A stretch of 33,501 nucleotides of DNA from Azolla pinnata (lineage: Eukaryota > Streptophyta > Polypodiopsida > Salviniales > Salviniaceae), in NCBI GenBank assembly GCA_037176905.1, contig JBBBWG010026613.1, positions 33,675 to 67,175 of the forward strand, given 5' to 3'. Below, piece after piece: positions 30,201 to 33,501 of this stretch. Both the position numbers and the translations under genes were made by a program. Below the pieces are notes generated by a model, which worked only from the letters and a program-made list of their open reading frames with translations, had not been told where the DNA came from and searched no databases. Each line of letters begins with the position of its first letter. Position 1 is the stretch's first letter.

Positions 30201-32743
30201 TGAAGCATCAATGATTGGGATAGATCAATCAACTGGAGGTGTGCGAGTATTAGTTGGTGGCCGAGACTTCACTAAGAACAGTTTCAATTGGGCTACAAGA
30301 GTAAAAGCACTCTGCAAAATATTTGTCTTTGTTGCGTTAGGAATTGATGCTAAACCAAGAGGCATTGAATTCATATTTGTTTTCTTTTATTGGCAAGGGT
30401 TATCGCTCTCCAGGTACATTATTCTCTCCAGTTGTCTATCTCACGGCTTTAGCAGAAGGAATGTATGCACATAGCTCTCAGCCAATTTTTATAAATAGGC
30501 ATTACCAGCAGGCATGAATCTAAAACAAAATATTTTGGATCTGTGTAGAAATAGAAGAGATATGCTTGTTGATGCACTAGAAGTATATGGAGGAAAGGTA
30601 TTCAATGTATCTGTCTTTGTACCATTGTTCCTTTAGACCTGAATAATTTTGTAACATGTCTTTCTAATAATCCTACTTATTATGCTAATCTGCATTCTTA
30701 TCAAATATAGGATGCAACAGGAAATTCTGATTTGAGACCTGTGACGGCCCCACCAATAGTGAAACTATGTGACAAAGTTGGTGCTGATAATGTATGTCCA
30801 CCTTTCATGTTGTTTGCTGGTCGGATGGGGTTTCATTTCAATTCGCTCTCCTAAAGGTGTGGAGAACTATGTATTTGATTTTGCAGATCTGTAGGATGGG
30901 AAAGCGTTTGGGAATCGCTGCATCTCTACCATCTGATTTCACACTAGGTTTAGGCCAATTCAAGGCAAGTTATTTTTCTGTTAAGCAACATTACTTTCGT
31001 GCATCAGTTCCCTGAGGTGCAAGGAATGTGCTCACCTGTTTGCTTACCTATATAAGAAAGGTTTGAGCATCGCAGTAGTGAAATGATCAAGATCAATGTG
31101 GTATTGATTCTTGCAAGATCACATGGATGTATATTTGCCGATGCACAAATGCCTACAATTGAGACTGCTGATTGCATTTCATTAATTTTGGGGACTCTGG
31201 CATCATAGGCTGTGTCTCCTTGTCTTTGTTGTGGGCCACACACTTCTGATGCCAATAAATGTTGTTCATCATGGTTTGGTACCAGGCAGACGTCCCATGA
31301 TTAAGTTGAATCTAGGTGTACCTTTCTTTGGATAAACATAGCAACAACACAATCACATACCTACATACAAGAGATGGAATACGGTGGAAGTGTTAAAAAT
31401 CCAGTTTATGGCTTGATACATCTTTTTATCTAATCTACAGGACATATTCCAAGACACCTACAGTGATTATTTTCAAAGCTTTCAACCTATTCGTCTAATA
31501 ATGAGAGGGACCTTTAGTAACACAAAGTCTACCTAGCAGCATTAGAAGCATCATGGATATATTATGCAACATTTCATTATCGTTATTTTACTTTCTTCTT
31601 TGCTTTTCCCTGTTTTTTGGCAGTTTTGTTTAGTATTGGGGTCTATAAGCCTTTGGTGGAAGTGACTGGGACACAAGTGCTTATGTGTTGTGTATTTCAA
31701 GCATGCATCTCTTAAAATATAGTTTGTAAAATCTCTGTTTTGGTTGCATATTGCCGAGTTTTTTCAGTGCTTGATAAAATACGTTTGGATAAAAAGAACA
31801 TATTAGTCCTCATATGTTCTTTTCATGTGTCTGATAGGTTACCCCAATTGAGTTGGCAACTGTTTATGCTACTATTGCTGCGGAAGGCATCTTCCATAAA
31901 ACGCATCTAATCACCAAAGTCGAAACACAAGATGGACAAACCTTGGAAGAAGTAAGCCAAAGGATTTTTCCTTCGTTAAAGTCAAGCCTGAGTTCTCACA
32001 CATTTGTTCGCTTCCATCTTAATGTTACTGGAAGTGCAGCATCGTGTCTCCCATAATGATAGAATTGTTTGCAAGCACGCTGCTAAGGATCTGCATAGGC
32101 TGTTGCAGGTAACTCTCACATTTGAAAGTGAACCGAAGTTTTGGTATTTCTCTCAGGGTTTGGATTCTTGTGGCAGGTTGCTATCGAGAGAGATGGAAAC
32201 AACAGACAAACTGATATGTTTGCTGCTGGGAAGTCAGGAATGTCGAATGGATATCAAGATGCTTGGTTTGCAGGATTCACAACAGATCTTACTTGTCTGG
32301 TAATAGATTGTCCTCTAAGGTTTAGAGTATTGTGTTTGGTGACTCTAGACGGTTTTTTAACATGTCGCTTTTCATACTAGGTGTGGCTGGGATATGATGA
32401 CGATAACAGTCTCGCTAGCAATCATCCAGGTTATGTGTACGGATCTTTGGGCAAGAGTATTTTCTGGTTACTTGTTGATGGTTTTTTGAACAAGCTTCTT
32501 TGATAGGCGGTGGAGCTTCTCATGCAGCACTGATTTGGAAACGATTTATGGAGTCAACATATGAGGTCTTCATGTGCTCAGTTTATTGCCAAAAAAACTG
32601 CAGCTTATTGTGTCCAATCATGAAAAATTTATACTGAGACTGATAATGCAATCCAGGTTCCACCAAAGAAAAGAAGCTTCCTTCTACCAAAGAAAGGCAT
32701 CAAAACATCCTGGAGATCTTTCAGGAAAGCTAGAAACCGGTAG
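27293..32743 (+). CDS. PBP: Plastid-type class A penicillin-binding protein: GT51 glycosyltransferase intact, transpeptidase motifs degenerate
   Basis: Eighteen exons: 27293-27949, 28266-28391, 28528-28679, 28831-29005, 29095-29154, 29298-29455, 30055-30111, 30198-30300, 30398-30462, 30549-30597, 30711-30791, 30887-30964, 31838-31951, 32040-32108, 32177-32299, 32381-32429, 32507-32565 and 32657-32743. Phases close to 753 residues, normal for PBP1A-type enzymes. Class A PBPs polymerise lipid II into glycan and cross-link the peptides; in mosses the plastid-directed form is needed for chloroplast division. Residues 1-60 look like a transit peptide and 88-113 are hydrophobic, a membrane anchor. 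GT51 motifs are complete: EDRRFFRHRGID (E185), GGSTITQQLAKN, RTFTRKILE (E238), GHGIYGIEAAAKFYFGK and ECAMLAGMIPAP. A lysine-rich linker follows GGLKIYTTLD. In the transpeptidase, RSPGTLFSP (499-507) replaces the usual RQPGSTFKP, so SxxK reads TLFS. SxN is VTA (545-547). KTG is KSG (667-669). Fold-supporting parts (VGGRDF, VTPIELATVYATIAAEG, DAWFAGFTTD, VWLGYDD) remain. Start chosen as the first ATG in frame. Confidence 0.92.
30965..31837 (+). other. GC-AG intron (intron 12 of the PBP gene)
   Basis: 873-bp intron with donor CAATTCAAG/GCAAGTT, a textbook GC donor, and acceptor CTGATAG/GTT. Joining gives LGLGQFK-VTPIELATVYA, as expected for this domain. No gene seen within the intron. Confidence 0.85.
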
Positions 32744-33501
32744 AATCCATTGAAACAGGTATGGTTCATGCGTGTATATAATAAACATGGTTCATACATA
32801 GCTTGGGTTAAGGATTGATTATTCAGGTTGGAACAGGAAGGATAAAGAAAGGCATTGAAAGTTGAATGGCATGCTTTCTCGTCGAAAACAGAATGGGATC
32901 ATTTGAATGTCCGTTAGTTCCCTTGAACCCATTGTTCAGCTACAATTTAAATCTGACAGATGGATAAAACATATATCGAAGGAAGGGTTCAACAGTTACA
33001 AATATACATGAGCCACCTTTGGGTGCAGCTTGAAAGTACTAAAGATCGGCCGATGACAATCCTTTTCTGAAGTGTATTATATCCATACAGTATGTATTCT
33101 TCCAAATAATCAAAAGGCTTTCCACCGTATTATGTTAGTTGCTTATGGTATGATGCAGCACATGTGTATTCTGCATCTGAATTAAGTTGGATATTCCTGT
33201 GGATTTTAATGACTAGATTTACCGACTGTAGACAAAGTCATAAATCACACAGTAAGCAAGCAGACTCCACTCACTCAGTAAAGGAAACATGTATGCTCGG
33301 TGAGCAAAGCATTACATTTTTCGAAGAAGGTTTTATGCCGAAGATCATTTTAAGCCATATTGATATGCACTTGTTCATTACTTTTTGAGTATAAACCTAG
33401 AAGAATACTGGGTAAGCTGAATTTGTTCAACTTGCAAAGTGAAAACCCAATATATGTTCTTCCATTATATGTCGATGCACAATTGTGTCGCGAAGAGAAG
33501 G
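32744..33501. other. 3' flank of the PBP gene
   Basis: 758 bp of AT-rich sequence to the end of the window, without a recognised gene. A short possible 3'-UTR intron is listed separately. Confidence 0.55.
32759..32826 (+). other. Possible 68-bp intron in the PBP 3' UTR
   Basis: AACAG/GTATGG and TTATTCAG/GTTGG flank a 68-bp T/A-rich stretch 15 bp after the stop codon. Splice signals are good but there is no coding conservation to test it. Confidence 0.35.

Noticed and set aside
30301-30397. Reading exon 8 of the PBP through into VKALCKIFVFVALGID
   Set aside because: It gives a faint SxxK-like ALCK, but the GTAAAA donor at 30301 and the much better RSPGTLFSPVVYLTAL match from 30398 show this stretch is an intron.
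31004-31255. Minus-strand frame inside PBP intron 12
   Set aside because: No motif; lies in an intron with clear flanking coding exons on the plus strand.
1-33501. CRISPR array, prophage or bacterial operon
   Set aside because: Spliced plant genes throughout; the repeats seen are tandem minisatellites without spacer structure.

Overview
This is nuclear DNA from a land plant, most likely a seed-free plant and probably a fern. The genes are split by many GT-AG introns, and the set is that of a photosynthetic plant: a PLS-type PPR protein, the chlorophyll cyclase CHL27/CRD1, a gamma carbonic anhydrase of mitochondrial complex I, and an RPB5-family RNA polymerase subunit. The window also carries a bacterial-type class A penicillin-binding protein (PBP). 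Such genes are known from mosses and other non-flowering plants and are missing from angiosperms. The large intron-poor PPR gene also fits a fern or lycophyte. The species call is inference.

Layout. 49-2145 (+): PPR protein in one exon, ending inside its E region. 2146-5735: no recognised gene. 5736-8180 (+): four-exon strictosidine-synthase-like beta-propeller with a 71-bp minisatellite in intron 3. 9909-11277 (+): four-exon RPB5-family subunit, preceded 49 bp upstream by six CCCTAA telomere-type units. 11278-13166: no gene, with a 100-N assembly gap at 12371-12470. 13167-16482 (-): five-exon gamma carbonic anhydrase, including a remote first exon of 103 bp. 17988-20952 (-): five-exon CHL27. 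21923-25893 (+): HSP70/HSP110-like chaperone, head-to-head with CHL27, with a one-base frameshift and a damaged third exon. 27293-32743 (+): 18-exon class A PBP (753 codons). 32744-33501: 3' flank.

The genes do not form a pathway or operon. CHL27 and the PBP are both plastid-directed by inference, the gamma carbonic anhydrase is mitochondrial, PPR proteins usually act in organelles, and RPB5-family proteins act in the nucleus. Exon boundaries were set by hand from splice sites, reading phase and family conservation. Except where noted for HSP70, the phases close exactly.

The most interesting signal is the PBP. Its glycosyltransferase (GT51) domain keeps all the hallmark motifs. In the transpeptidase domain the SxxK motif reads TLFS and the SxN motif reads VTA, and only the third motif survives, as KSG. 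This predicts a glycan polymerase that cannot cross-link by the penicillin-sensitive route. Other points for a second look are the HSP70 lesions, two GC-AG introns, a divergent RPB5 paralogue next to a telomere-type repeat, and several independent, diverged tandem repeats inside introns.
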